Shown piece after piece: positions 46,111 to 58,094 of a stretch of 64,000 nt of DNA (positions within the stretch are counted from its first letter, which is position 1; each line of letters opens with the position of its first letter). The stretch lies in the NCBI RefSeq assembly GCF_021869535.1, contig NW_026262690.1, positions 86,721,995 through 86,785,994 of the forward strand. Reading direction: 5' to 3'. This DNA comes from Mytilus californianus (Eukaryota > Mollusca > Bivalvia > Mytilida > Mytilidae). A model generated the notes under the pieces. It worked only from the letters and a program-made list of their open reading frames with translations, was not told the DNA's origin and did no database searches. A program made the position numbers and the translations under genes.

Positions 46111-46322
46111 GGAAAAGACCTGACAACATCCCTATAAAGTGAAATGACCACTACAACACCACTTAAAATAGATGAAGCCTTAAAATCTTCTAGCTGATGT
46201 AGATACGATTATCATATCCTTCCATTTAAAAGTAAGAGTCCTAGTACAAAAGAGCAGCCGTGAAAGCAAGGCCAACCAACAAAATCAAGCTCAAGAAAAC
46301 AGTCTATCAGAGATAAGGTAGA

Positions 46323-46680
46323 TCAGGTGAACAAATGAAATATAAAAAGAAAGCCATACCACATTTGGTCAATAATGCCATAATGCCTTGGAACAAATCC
46401 AATCCCTTCTTTAAGAGAAAATGACATATTCAACATAAAACCTATAAGACGAGAAAAGAGTGCAGATATGTACCAAGGGGACCAACAGATCAACTGTCCA
46501 CAGAAGTGGTCAAATATTTCAAATTCTGAAAAACCTAAATGGATTTGAACTACTTTTGGATTTAAACATTCTATTGTAACGTTTGCAGATTTTGATTCTC
46601 TACACAAATGACACTGAAGTTGGTCTGTACATAGTGACAGGCTGGTGCCCACATTGTCTCCTAGGTCTGTGTATACTAGT
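46323..46680 (-). CDS. Unidentified candidate exon (membrane protein?)
   Basis: An open stretch of about 115 codons with protein-like composition: a paired-cysteine segment (LCTDQLQCHLCRES), an N-glycosylation-like NVT, and hydrophobic segments (QLICWSPWYISALFSRLIGF). A 'TTTTTGTACTAG' acceptor-like motif precedes it, and GTATGG near 46360 could be a donor. I do not recognise the family. It may belong with 48646-49092 on the same strand. It could also be a chance frame. Confidence 0.3.
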
Positions 46681-47060
46681 ACAAAAATCAAAGATCACAG
46701 GATATTATTCTATACTTCTTACTTGTCACTGTGTAAAGCTAAAAGATAAGCAATATAATTGATCTTGTATTATATTGGCCAAGACCTTTGTCTAATTGGA
46801 CTCTAGACCTCAAAGATCAATAGCTTCATATTCTCCTAGGAAATAAATGTGCGAGTATACCAAGTTTGTTGAAGATTTTGCAATTTGTGCAATCCAAAAG
46901 GCATTAAAAATCTAGCATGGTTCCTTGTTATCATCTTTGACTTTGATGTTTAATAGAAAACAGCTTCTCTTGTATATCAACATTGGTTAAGAAAGATTAC
47001 CCGTAAGTCAATTCCCATATTATTGACAAAATTTTAATCTTTAACCTTGGAAATCTCTGT

Positions 47061-47490
47061 GTGTTTACTTTTTCTGCTGGAGGTATGGTTGAACAGGCTG
47101 ACGAAAAAACTCGAGGGGAAACATACTCGTCTGTAGCACAAAAAACTTTTGTTATTGAGAGTGTGCTATCCGATGTCAAACCTACAGTGTATATTCATGA
47201 TATATTTGGATCAACAAAATCAAGCAAGGAACAGTTCATAACACATCTAGAATTCTATAGAACTATTGATTGCAATATATGTTCAGGTAGCCACATAAAA
47301 AGGCTCCAAAGAGATTTCAAAAGGGCTTTGGGTTAGAGATAAAACAATCCCATTGTATACACACAACCCTAGAATCATGGTAAATGAAATTCCAAATCAT
47401 TTAAAAGTATGTGTCAAAAATGTACCCTGTCATGTTGACAAGGTGTTGCTGCATGATGCACATAAAATATGGTAGCACAGAACTGTTTCA
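47061..47490 (+). pseudogene. Unidentified protein remnant
   Basis: The frame from 47061 to the stop at 47334-47336 contains VLSDVKPTVYIHDIFGS and CNICSGSHIKRLQRDFKRAL. After a frame change it may continue as IPLYTHNPRIMVNEIPNHL and CVKNVPCHVDKVLLHDAH. The composition is protein-like, and the sequence then runs into text resembling 55461-55625 ('CAGAGTACCTAAGTT' against 'CAGAGCACCTGAGTT'), which hints at a mobile-element origin. Function unknown. Confidence 0.3.
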
Positions 47491-47639
47491 ATCATTGAAA
47501 AGAGCTGTCATTACTGACCCTTTCAGAGTACCTAAGTTAACCAATGGTTTTTGTTAGGGTTCTTGTCACTCAATCTTTGTTGTCTGTGTTTTTCTTTTCT
47601 TCATTTTTCAATGACTAGTGATTTTTTATTGTTACTTTG

Positions 47640-48640
47640 GTATATTCTTGCCTTTTTTCGAGAAGAAGCAAATAACATGTTTTATATCAAGTGCTTTCAG
47701 ATTTGAAAATTTTGAAAGATGACAACACACTGAAGACAACAATTGATTCCAAAAGTATGTAGTACGCTAAAATGGCTCAAATCACTTAGAAATACCCAGT
47801 TAATCAGAAAATTTACCATGTAGATCAGCTATGAGAAAATTATCTGGCACAATAAAATGGGTTAAAATAATTAAATATCTTGATACCTTTTTGCTATTGT
47901 GTTGTTCTGTTGCTGCCTCATTCATGACATTGATATATACCTCATATCTCCTTTTTGTTTATGATAAGTATGCTATAAATAGGAATATAGCCAATGTTTC
48001 ATACATCTACATTCACCATGATAGAATCTGAGAAATTGTGGGTATTTTCATTGTTTGTACACCAAAATGAAAATGATGTAATGTCATTGGTTGGATAGTC
48101 ATCTTTTAGGACTTTGTGTGAACCAATCACAATCCATTGGTGTATGGTTTTAAAAATATTACCCAGAATGCCTTAGATTATGAAACAGCAAAGTGTCTGT
48201 AAACATTTTTTTCTTTGAAAATTGTCTGATGAACATGATGAAAGTGATAACATAAGACTGGTTATTTCACACTAGGAATGAACAAAGATTATTTAAAAGT
48301 AATAATTTATTCCAAATTAAAAATAATCTCCAGGTGAAAAATGATGGATACAAGATTCTAGGTTGGTAAATTTGATATTGAAAAACTGACAATGGTACAT
48401 CAGCAACTTTATAGGAGCAACATAATTGTTTGCAATCATTACAATGTTGTATAAAGAAACACAATTGATTTCATTATCTTAATTACTGCTCATAACTTTT
48501 TTTCAATGCTTAGAAGATCACACAGTGTATAAATTCTATTTTAGAATTAAAAATGTTTTGAACTAAGACAGATCATTTTACTGTTGACAACCATAATCAT
48601 AGAAATCAAATTTTCAACTCATACAAATCCCACGCCCTTA
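47640..48640. other. No feature recognised
   Basis: AT-rich. Short frames only, and no repeat unit visible. Confidence 0.45.
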
Positions 48641-48645
48641 CCTGT

Positions 48646-49092
48646 TTACCAATTGTGAATAAACAATTTCAGTAAAATTTTACCTGCTGGTTTTAATGGC
48701 CATAATATTAAGGAAACCCTCACTAAGAGAATCCTTAATATATGGTAAGGGTTTGTTCCAGAAGTAGGCATAGAATATGTAGAGAAATCAAATTCCTTCA
48801 ATTTACTGTTAATGAATAGATGTTCTTTGTACAAATGAACATGACATTTTTCAAAAAATGGTGGGTCAATCAGAAATAATTCAACTGCAGCTCTTGTTAT
48901 CAAATATGTAGTTTGAATATTAGACTGTTTTGTTGAATGGTCACACATTCTCTGCTACAAGTCTCTGTCAGCCATGCTGCTCTCTGACATCACTAACGAC
49001 AAAATTAGAGTTATTACCACTGCAGTGAAACACAGACTGACAACTGTAAGTAACCATAGCAACTCGTTTCCATCATAGTTCACCTGGCTCAT
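48646..49092 (-). CDS. Unidentified candidate exon with in-frame TAG
   Basis: From ATG at 49092 the frame gives MSQVNYDGNELLWLL and a clear transmembrane segment (VVSLCFTAVVITLILSLVM), then SSMADRDL and TAG. The same frame continues with QRMCDHSTKQSNIQTTYLIT, AAVELFLIDPPFFEKCHVHL and TYSMPTSGTNPYHILRIL. A strong donor-like GTGAGG follows at about 48715. The acceptor 'CTCTCTTTTGTAG' precedes the block at about 49180. Either a short 45-residue membrane protein is followed by another exon (a CAG acceptor lies just after the TAG), or this is one exon with a nonsense change. Family not recognised. Confidence 0.35.
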
Positions 49093-49289
49093 GGTCAATC
49101 CAACTCCTCTGGACGAACAGGGTGTGCCAACGGAATCACCGATTTCTTCTCTGTATCTCTAGATAACGCTTTTCTCATATCTACAAAAGAGAGATAAGTT
49201 CTAATCATTAGTTTTGTTATACGAAGGAGGCCAGAGTTTTTTTTTATGTACCGGGTACATTCAGAATTTATATTTATTCCCACCTCAGT

Positions 49290-50080
49290 TGATATACATC
49301 ACCCTTATAACAGTCACGTATAAGTTCATATCTGAGGACCCTAAAATTCTAACCAGTGAGGAACAAATAGACGCAATCTGACTAACAATACCCTCCCTTC
49401 TCTAATCCTTTTTGATTACAAGAGAAAGTACAATCTGATAGCAGTCTAGACACATTTCATCCCTTTCAATATGTACTTATGTAATTTCATTATTAGCTAC
49501 CAGTATTATAAATATATCAAGGTCTGCATTCATAACAAAATAAGACATTTTAAGCCTTAGGATAGGATGTTCAAACGACTTTTAAAATATTACATAACAC
49601 ATAAAAGGACACATGAATTATTTCACAGGTCACTCCATCTTCTTCTTCCTGTGAAGTTTAGTGCATTCCTCGAAACGGAGAGGAAGTTCGCTCATTTACA
49701 TGCATAGCATTCAATTGAAAACACATATATAAGGGACCAAGCCAAATTAATTCTTTGTTCTTTTGACTTGCTGGCTCTAGAAATTTCTGAATTCAAATTT
49801 AATGAAAAAGTGAATTCCAATTTATTGTGATTCTTATCAATTTTTTTTTATTTCCACTTAATTACTTATCTGGAATTTTCAATTAAAACATTTTCTGTTT
49901 ACTTGGTAATATTTTTTTTTGGCAACAAATCCCTTCTTTTTCATTTGTTGTGGCCTAAATTAACATATCTTTAATTGTCAACACAAGAAAAGGATGTCCA
50001 CAAGAGTTTTTTCAAGATAAAAAGGAAAACAGTTTAATACAAGTTGACACTATAGTTCTTCTGCAGTAATATTATAAAAT
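49290..50080. other. No feature recognised
   Basis: AT-rich unique-looking sequence. No frame or repeat that I can support. Confidence 0.45.
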
Positions 50081-50085
50081 AAATA

Positions 50086-50282
50086 CTGTGGATTCATTAT
50101 TATTCGTTGGATACCAATTTTCGTGGATTTCGTGGGTACAGGTGAACCACGAAATTAAATGTTCAACGAATAACAAATGTTCTATAGACTTGTATGCAGA
50201 CTTCAGCAAAACCACAAAATTAAATATCCACGAACATGTAATCCACGAAAATTGGTACCCACGAAAATAAATGAATCCACAG
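50086..50282. mobile_element. MITE with long inverted ends and TA duplication
   Basis: It starts CTGTGGATTCATTATTATTC and continues to an ATACCAATTTTCGTGGATT-like arm. The right end is the inverted complement (AATCCACGAAAATTGGTACC ... GAATCCACAG). TA flanks both ends (50084-50085 and 50283-50284), consistent with a Tc1/mariner-type or related mechanism. The inside holds a second inverted pair around AACCACGAAATTAAATG. Confidence 0.75.
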
Positions 50283-50701
50283 TAATCAAATTTGTTTAGG
50301 CCTAGGCCAAGGTCAAATAAAGTTTTAGATGCACATGCATTTCCTTTCATAGTTCACATACAAAATATTGTTTGGCTTTAATGTATAATTTCTATGATAA
50401 TTCCAATATAAAATCTTAAACATGACCAGTGTAGTCTGTAGATAGGTGACGGTCATATGACACAGACAGACAGACAGATATTTACTCCTAATAACAAATC
50501 AATATTTTTTAATAGTGTTCACCTGCCATATATAAGTACTAAGAAACAGACACAACCCTGAAAACTTAACTTAACCGCTGGAGCATGAAAATAAGGTCAT
50601 GCATAGTTACTAGGAAACTGATTTCATTCTGACCTAATCAAACAGATATTTAAGTCAACTCTTTATGAAACAGTATGTGAGATAGATATTTATGAACTAG
50701 A

Positions 50702-50905
50702 ACTCCTTAAAATCTGACAACTCAAGTGTGAAAATACTGTCAAGGTCTGTTGACAATTATTTTCAGACAAACTAAACAACCTCCATGTCAGATTTAGTTT
50801 AAAATCAACTCTGACAACTCAATTGTAAAAATCCAGTCAAGGTCTGTTGACAATTATAATTTGAAACAAACTAAACAACCTCCATGTCAGATTCAGTTAA
50901 AAATG
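50702..50905 (+). repeat. Two-copy tandem duplication, about 105 bp
   Basis: 'GTCAAGGTCTGTTGACAATT' and 'AACAACCTCCATGTCAGATT' occur twice in the same order. Non-coding. Confidence 0.8.
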
Positions 50906-51254
50906 ACAGCCAGGATAAAACATTAAGATGTGTGCAATTTGCCATTGTAAAAGTAATATCTAACCTTGGCATTCTACAACTTCGTCCAATCGGAACAAAT
51001 TATTACACCTGTTATAAATAATTGTCTGTGTTTTAAATAATTACATAAAACATTTACCTGTAAACATATATTATATTTGAACAGATGCCTTTCAAATTTA
51101 ATATGGTTTTTTTTCACAAAAGTAGAAATCTATGTACCAAATAATACTTGAAAATTAAGCCTTAAAAAGTATAATTTCAAGGGGCATAATTCTGATCATT
51201 TTCTGCTTCCATATAGTATCATCAAAACAGTCAATTCAAATGTAACATCCAAAT

Positions 51255-51600
51255 AAATGGAGAATGTGTCCATTATAACGTTATAAAGAGGCAAAACTCA
51301 AGAACGTAAAATTGACACCAGCCGAATTCGAACTTGATCTGAGTTTTGTGGTAATAAGCATTGTGTATAAGTTTCATAACATTTGGTTGAGGCAAACTAA
51401 AGTGAGAGAACGGAAACGAAAAATTCAGAAATTTTTCCATATATAAAGGGGCATAACTCCAGAACGGTAGAAGTGACACCACCCAAATTCGAACTTGATC
51501 TGTTTTTTTTTGGTAATAAGCATTGTGTATAAGTTTCATAACATTTAGTTGAGGCAAACTAAAGTTAGAGAACGGAATCCAATTTTGGGACATATGAACG
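51255..51600 (-). mobile_element. Family A tandem-core element, copy 3
   Basis: Tail 'AATGGAGAATGTGTCCATTA', about two core units, then a short broken head ('TTTTGGGACATATGAACG') without the GC-rich hairpin. Confidence 0.7.
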
Positions 51601-53340
51601 TATTGACCTAGTCATAAAAAATTTGACCAAGGAAACAATATAAATTAGCATCAAGACAGCAATAAATCTCTAAACCATGTAGGTAACTAAAATAGTGAAA
51701 ATCAATAACGTTTTATGGCCCTAGTAATCATGGGGTAGATGTAAGCCTGTCAAAACAATAAAAAATTATCATCCAAAAAGAAATTGCTCTGGAGAGTGAA
51801 GGCTAAGCATCCATAACTTCAGATGATTTTAGACTGCTTTGATTAAAAGCGTTTCTGATATATATATTGTATATTACTATCAGGGTTGACAGCTTAGTAT
51901 ACAGTAACCACAAATTACTTAAGAAGCATAAACTATCGTAATGGTAGTTGGCCTCACATTGGAGAGATTAATTATATTTTTCTTCTGCAGTCAATAAGTA
52001 GAAAGCTTTTTTTATATTATAGTGAGGTCAACCTCATTGTTGTCTCACTGTAGTAATATCTATGTATTTTAAACCTCAATTAAAAGGACACCTCTCATAT
52101 AAGGTCAGTTTTCTCTGGTCCTTATGGAGACCTTTACATACAGGTTTGACTGTATAATGAAATTAGTTTATTAAAAGATTGGCTGGCTCTTCAGAGGATC
52201 TTATAATATGACAGTTGTTTTCCATTCATTTGATGTGCTTGAGCTTTTGATTTTGCCATTTGGTGAGGTACTTTCCATTTTGAATTTGTCCAGGAGTTCA
52301 GTGTTTTTGTTATTTAACTTTTTTTTAAGAAGGGGACTTATATAATTGTGATGATTTGTTGCAGAATCAACACAGCTCTCGATCTACAGTTCATATTTTC
52401 GGCTTTCCAAACTTTTAATAAAAAGCATACCAAATAACGATTATTCCAGATATACGTGATGTGCACATTGGAATAGTATCATTAAATGAAAATAATATTC
52501 TATAAATTTAATGTGTCCTTAGCGCCTTTCTGAATTAACCTTCATCAGGAATGCTCAAAATCATCAAATATCATATTTTTTGTACTTCTCCATGTATCTC
52601 ACCAACTATAAACATCATATTACCCAACTGAAGTAATTGAGAAATGAAACATGAAAAATTCAGACATAAAATCTGATATCATCCATTAAATCTATTTTAT
52701 GAAGACATCTTGTAATGAAATGTAATTTTTACATCATTAGATCATTATAGCTAGCTTCCATCTGAATTTTCTTGATAGATATAATTTTTGCTATAATTTT
52801 CAACAGAAAATTGGATCAGTATCAATAGTCAATGTTAAATTTAATCACTATAGAATAAAACTTGTCACAGAACACCACTTGTCTGTAAATCTTGGCAAAT
52901 ATCATCATCACTGCTAAACTAATTAGAATTTGTCTATGAGAAATTGGCAATATTTCCGGAAAATATGTACTTCATCAATTATTTACAGCAGTTAAATAAA
53001 TTTAATTACAGTCTATAATAACAATTTTATTAGCTTTGTAAACAAAGCCACATGTAAGGAAGATTTAACACTGCACTTCATCAAGAGTTAACGCTGCACT
53101 TCACTGTGCACAAAAATCACCTGCAACTCATTTCATACATAGACCATAAAAATGCCAAGGGATAGATTGTCGTAATCATTAAAGAACATTAAAGACTGAA
53201 ACTAATTTTGCACCAAACTTTCTTCTCCAATTATTCTCATCAAAATATTTTTTTATGACTGAGCATATCAGCCCACAGAAGGAGATGATCTAATTACTAA
53301 GGTTTTTAATTGGTTATATGTCAGGAATACAAATAAGGAA
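51601..53340. other. No gene recognised
   Basis: AT-rich. Only short frames are present. A CTGATGA...GAAA string near 52534-52557 was considered as a ribozyme and rejected. Confidence 0.45.
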
Positions 53341-53349
53341 GAATTTTAA

Positions 53350-53515
53350 TGAGGGTGTGGATGGGGGTTTACAGAATAGAGAAAAATGGACCAAAAAAAA
53401 TGAGGTGCTAAAATATCAAAAATAGAGAATAATGGGCAAAAAATATAAGGCATAGAGAAAAATAACATAAAAAATTTAAGAATACAGAAATAAAGGACCC
53501 CCATCCAGACCCTCT
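53350..53515. mobile_element. Family F MITE, copy 4 (best inverted ends)
   Basis: Left end GAGGGTGTGGATGGGGGTT; right end GACCCCCATCCAGACCCTC. The ends are inverted with one mismatch. The interior is A-rich 'AGAATAGAGAA' repeats. This copy defines the family. Confidence 0.8.
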
Positions 53516-53965
53516 ATAATGGATCAGACTTGAAAGAATACTTCCATTGGAATTTATTCAACCCCATTCAAAGATTAACTGAACAATCAGAAAATTGACC
53601 ACCTCCCTAAAATAAAGGAGAAACGGACTATCAAATGAAAAAAAAAACATTGAAAAAATTAAACAATTTAGTTTTAAGATTCCAAAATTAGGACAGACTC
53701 ATTTTCTTTGCAGTTATCAGATTTTTGTCTTGAGCATACCTTATGAAGATCATTGCACAAATGTTTGTCTTGCTCATTGAATCAGGTATCTTATCCTTGT
53801 ATTTAGATTCTCTATAGGACTCCCGTTAACAAATTCTTTGTTTGATGTTGCTTACCCATGCCTTGTAGGGTTGGGTAGGTAGGTAGGGATTTTTTTTTTT
53901 GCAAACAACGCAAGTTACATATTCTTTACAAGAAAATGAAGCTAGAGCAGGAAAAAATCTTTAAA

Positions 53966-54560
53966 AAAATAAATGGGGAATGTGTCCATGGGACACAGAT
54001 GATGCCCCCGCTTGCATATCATATAAATTTATAAAGGGACATAACTGAAGAACGGTAAAAGTGACACTACTCAAATTTGTAAATGATCCAAATTTTGTAG
54101 TTATAAGTATTGTGTATAAGTTTCATAACATTTGGTTGAGGCAAGCTTAAGTTAAAGAACGTAAACAAAAAATTCAGCAATTTTTCCTTTTGTAAAGGGG
54201 CATAACTCTAGAAAAGTAAAAGTGACACCACCAAAATTCAAACTTGATCTGTATTTTGTGGTAATAATTATTGCATATGAGTTTCATAACATTTGGTTGA
54301 GGCAAACTAAAGTTAGAGAAAGGAAACGAAAAACTCAGCAATTTTTCCATTTGTAAAGGGGCATAACTCTAGAACGGCTAAGGTGACACCACCCAAATTC
54401 AAACTCGATCTAATTTTGTGGTAATAAGCATTGTGTATAAGTTTCATAACATTTGGTTGAGGCAAACTAAAGTTAAAGAACGAAAATCAACTTTGTGACA
54501 TATGGACGTATGGATGGACGGGCAAGGGTAAAACATTAATGCCCCTCCGCTACAGCTACA
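53966..54560 (-). mobile_element. Family A tandem-core element, copy 4 (complete)
   Basis: Tail 'GGGGAATGTGTCCATGGGAC', three and a half core units, a 'GGACGTATGGATGGACGGGC' microsatellite-like stretch, and the head 'AATGCCCCTCCGCTACAGC'. The opposite orientation to copies 1 and 2. Confidence 0.75.
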
Positions 54561-54958
54561 ATTTAAATATTATTTTTGGCCTAGATACACTGTGTGTCTG
54601 ATGACCATATTGCAAATTTTCAGTAATGTAAAACGTCTTATTCTTGCAGTTTACTATTTTTTTCTATTTTTGTATTTAATACAAAAATAATGATTAAAAT
54701 ATCTATGAACTTACAGTTGCTAACAAAGCCATGAAAACTGAGAGCTGAGAAAATTACTATCTATATATGAGAGGAAGAAACTGACATAAACCATCAATAT
54801 TTGATAAGAAAATGACTACACAAATTAGAATTTATGTTTTTGTTTTTCATTAACAAAGCTTGATGTGTCAAAATAATATAGTATAGAAATTGATTTAAGA
54901 AAAATTATAATACTGGTACTCATGAATAAGCAAGTACTATGACTACTTAAAAGATTAT

Positions 54959-55295
54959 AACAGGCTATTATTTGAACTTGGAATTATTTTTAATTATGGA
55001 ATTTGCATAATTTCATGTGTTTGAAATTTTTGATAAATTCCATGTTTATTAAGTATTATTATGTTTTGAGCGGTGCATAACACTTTCCACACAATGTATT
55101 TTGTATAGATAGTGTTGTGCGCGGCACAGTACATTCTATTGAAAATGTGCATTCTTCTTTGTAATAGAAAGTGTTGTGCGCAGCACAGAACATTATAATG
55201 CAGAATAAACATGGAATTCATTAAAAATTTCAAGCACAAGAAATAATGCAAATTCCGTAATTAAAAATAATTCCAAGTTCAAATAATAGCCTGTT
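54959..55295. mobile_element. Foldback MITE with arms of about 95 bp
   Basis: The left arm starts AACAGGCTATTATTTGAACT. The right arm is its inverted complement ending AATAGCCTGTT. The arms stay similar over 'TGGAATTATTTTTAATTA' and 'GAATTTGCAT..TTTC'. TTAT flanks both ends (54955-54958 and 55296-55299). The centre holds two 'GTGTTGTGCGC.GCACAG' units. Non-coding. Confidence 0.8.
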
Positions 55296-55454
55296 TTATT
55301 TAGAAATAATATGTTGAAACGGGCAAGAGGGGACAGCTTTATCCTACCACTTACCCCTCCTCTCATATCCTCTACCTCATTTTTCATTTTTACGATCCTA
55401 TCTATCTCTCCTCATATTCCCTAAATTTCCCTTTCCACCTTTCTCCTTTCTCTA

Positions 55455-55625
55455 ATGCAAGGCCATGACCCTTCAGAGCACCTGAGTTTAGAGCCAGGTT
55501 ATCCAGCATTTTCATGGTATTTTGTGGACTGTTGTTTGTGTGTCTTATTTCTTTTGTCTGTGGTGTTGTTTGTCGTTCTTTTAATCATTGTTTTTTCATT
55601 ACTTCCTTTTTATTTTCTCCCTTTT
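55455..55625 (+). repeat. Dispersed repeat scrap shared with 47.5 kb
   Basis: 'GACCCTTCAGAGCACCTGAG' followed by T-rich sequence parallels 47518-47640. I associate this phrase with 3' ends of bivalve retroelements, but the element cannot be identified here. Confidence 0.35.
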
Positions 55626-55629
55626 TAGC

Positions 55630-56405
55630 TCATCTGGCCCAAAGGTTTTCAGTTATAGTTCAACAAGCCAAATTTGTATGCAAAATTATAGCAAAATCTG
55701 TGACATAGCCCATTTACTGTTCCTTGACCGTTAATGACAAATTTTACCATTTTTTTCAATTTTGCCTATTATCTTGAAAACTATAATAGATAGAAAGAAA
55801 CTTTAAATTGCAAAAATGATTAGCAAGACAAGTTCTACAAATAAGTCTGAATTTGTTGAAATTGTCAGTCGATCTTTAATAAGTTATTGCCTTTTGATGA
55901 CAATTTTCACCAATTTTTTGCATTTTTGCCTTATATCTTAAAAATTATAATGGATAGATTGAAACTTAAATAAGCAAAAATGATCAGGAAGACAAGACCT
56001 ATAATTAAGGCAATATGGAGGAAATCGTCTGACAATTCCTTATTGGCGTTATTGCCCTTTAATGACAATTTTTACCTTTTTTTTTTGCATTTTGCCTTAC
56101 ATGATTAAAAATTATAATAGATAAATAGACACTTTAAATCACAAAAAATGATCAGCAAGGCAAGATCTACTAACAAGTCAAATTTTGCCGATATATTTAG
56201 TAGATATATGAGGATTTTTTTACCCTCTTTTGTATTTTGAGCAAAACTTAAGAAGATAGAGAGAAACTATACAGAATAAATGATCAGCAAAACAAGACCA
56301 ACAAAACAGAGATTTTTGTCATGAATTCTATTCTCGTCTACAATGTTGGAGGGTGGTGTCCTTTGTTAGATATGCACACAGACAAAGGCTCTTTAGAGCC
56401 TCTAG
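55630..56405 (+). mobile_element. Family G element (Helitron-like 3' end), copy 2
   Basis: It starts near 'AGCTCATCTGGCCCAAAGG', followed by four loose units of about 150 bp with 'TTGCC..TTAATGACAATTTT' and 'AATGATCAGCAAGACAAG'. The 3' end is a perfect hairpin GGCTCT-TT-AGAGCC (56387-56400), one base, then CTAG (56402-56405) and T. This is the layout of a Helitron 3' terminus (hairpin, then CTRR, insertion before T). The 5' TC end is not fixed. No Rep/helicase. Confidence 0.6.
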
Positions 56406-56414
56406 TTTCTATCT

Positions 56415-57000
56415 TTACCTCAATTTTCTCCCAATCTCCCATTAAACTGTCTGCCCTCTCAAAGATGCAAATGTTCACAGGTGCATGACCATATTTGTAC
56501 ACTACTTATCAGACAATTAAATTTTAATTTCAACATTTATCATCTGATTCTCGTTAACAAATTCTATTTCAACTATTTTATCATCATCATCATAAGAAAG
56601 CACAAAGCAATGATGAAGCATTTTCCCAATGGTTTAATCATTTCCTGCCTCTAAACTGATCTAAGATTCTATCACAAAGGAAAGCTGAAATTGTGATAGG
56701 ATGTCGGAATTTAGTGGGCCTGAAAAATTTTGCGCACAAAGCATTTTTCTCCAAAGATATTACATTCGACATGTACCTGTCTACCTTTGCGGCTTTTTCA
56801 CCATTGATAGAGCTGTCCATAAATTTAGAAAGTTGCAGAGGATTTAAAATATTATTAAAGCTTATGCCATTGAAATATACTAGGTAAAAAAGTTTAGCAA
56901 CATATATTTTAATTAATAAACTGTTATCACAGAGATATGTCTCACCTTTTTGTAATTTTGATAATGCAAATGTTGAAATTAAAATTGCAATACTTTAACA
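56415..57000. other. No feature recognised
   Basis: AT-rich. A short frame at 56638-56820 has no recognisable domain. Confidence 0.45.
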
Positions 57001-57900
57001 TGTAAGTAATGCAAATATTCAAAGTCGATGAACCATGACTGAAGGTACATGGCTAAACAATCTCCATGGAATGAGATGTGCCAATGCTTATACAACTGCA
57101 TACCAAATACCATTGACTTATTATAAGTCGTTCCCTTTAATCAAACCTAAACACAAATATTAACTTGTAAACTATGTAAAAGTTTCAAAGTCAATGAACC
57201 ATGATCAGGGGTGGGGCTATATAATCTCCATGGAAACGATACTTGCAAATGCCAATAAATTTGCATACCAAATATCAATGACTTAACATTAGCAGTTCAT
57301 CTTAAACTGATCTAATCACAAACTAATACATGTAAACTAAGCAAAAGTTTTAAAGAAAATAGACCATGACTGAGGGGGCGGGGCCAAATATTCTCCATGG
57401 AAATGAGATGTGCTAATGCTTGTACAACTGAACACCAATTAACATTGGCCTACCACTAATGGTTCCCCTTGAACTGACCTAATCACAAACTAATACATGT
57501 AAACTTAGCAAAATTTTCAAAGTCTATAGACCATGACTAAGGGGGCGGAGCCAAATATTCTCCATGGAAATGAGATATGCCAATGCTTATACAACTGCTT
57601 ACCAAATATCATTGACCTAGCACTAGTGGTTCCCCATAAATTGACCTAATCACAAACTAATACAATTTAACTATGAAAAGTTTTAAAGTCAATAGACCTT
57701 GACTGAGGGAATGGGCCAAATAATCTCCATGGTAATGAGATGTGCCAATGCTAATACAACTGCATACCAAATATCATTGACCTACCACTAATGGTTCACC
57801 ATGAACTAGACCTTATCACAAACTAATACATTGTTGACACCGCCGCCTGAAACAGCATACTTATGTCTCGCTTTTTGTCTCCGTCAAGGCGAGACAAAAA
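57000..57900 (-). mobile_element. Family H tandem-core element
   Basis: About five and a half units of roughly 155 bp with 'AACCATGACTGAGG' and 'TCTCCATGGAAATGAGATGT', then 'GACACCGCCGCCTGAAACAG' and an inverted GTCTCGC / GCGAGAC pair (57864-57895). Mirror layout of families C and D: core, GC-rich stretch, terminal hairpin. Confidence 0.7.
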
Positions 57901-58094
57901 TCTTATAATTTAAAATTTTCAAAGTTGCTAAAATTTTTCTTAAATTTTTTTTTCATAGAGTAAAAATTGTACCTAATTTATTTTCTTCGTTGCAATTTTC
58001 TATTTATAGTTATGCTTAGAAGTATAGCTTTTTTTTAAAAATAATTACAGCACATGTATGTTTCATAAGAATCCGTAATTTTTGATTGGCCGTC

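Noticed and set aside
52534-52557. Hammerhead-like CTGATGA...GAAA on the minus strand
   Set aside because: The intervening 11 nt cannot form stem II, and no RT is nearby.
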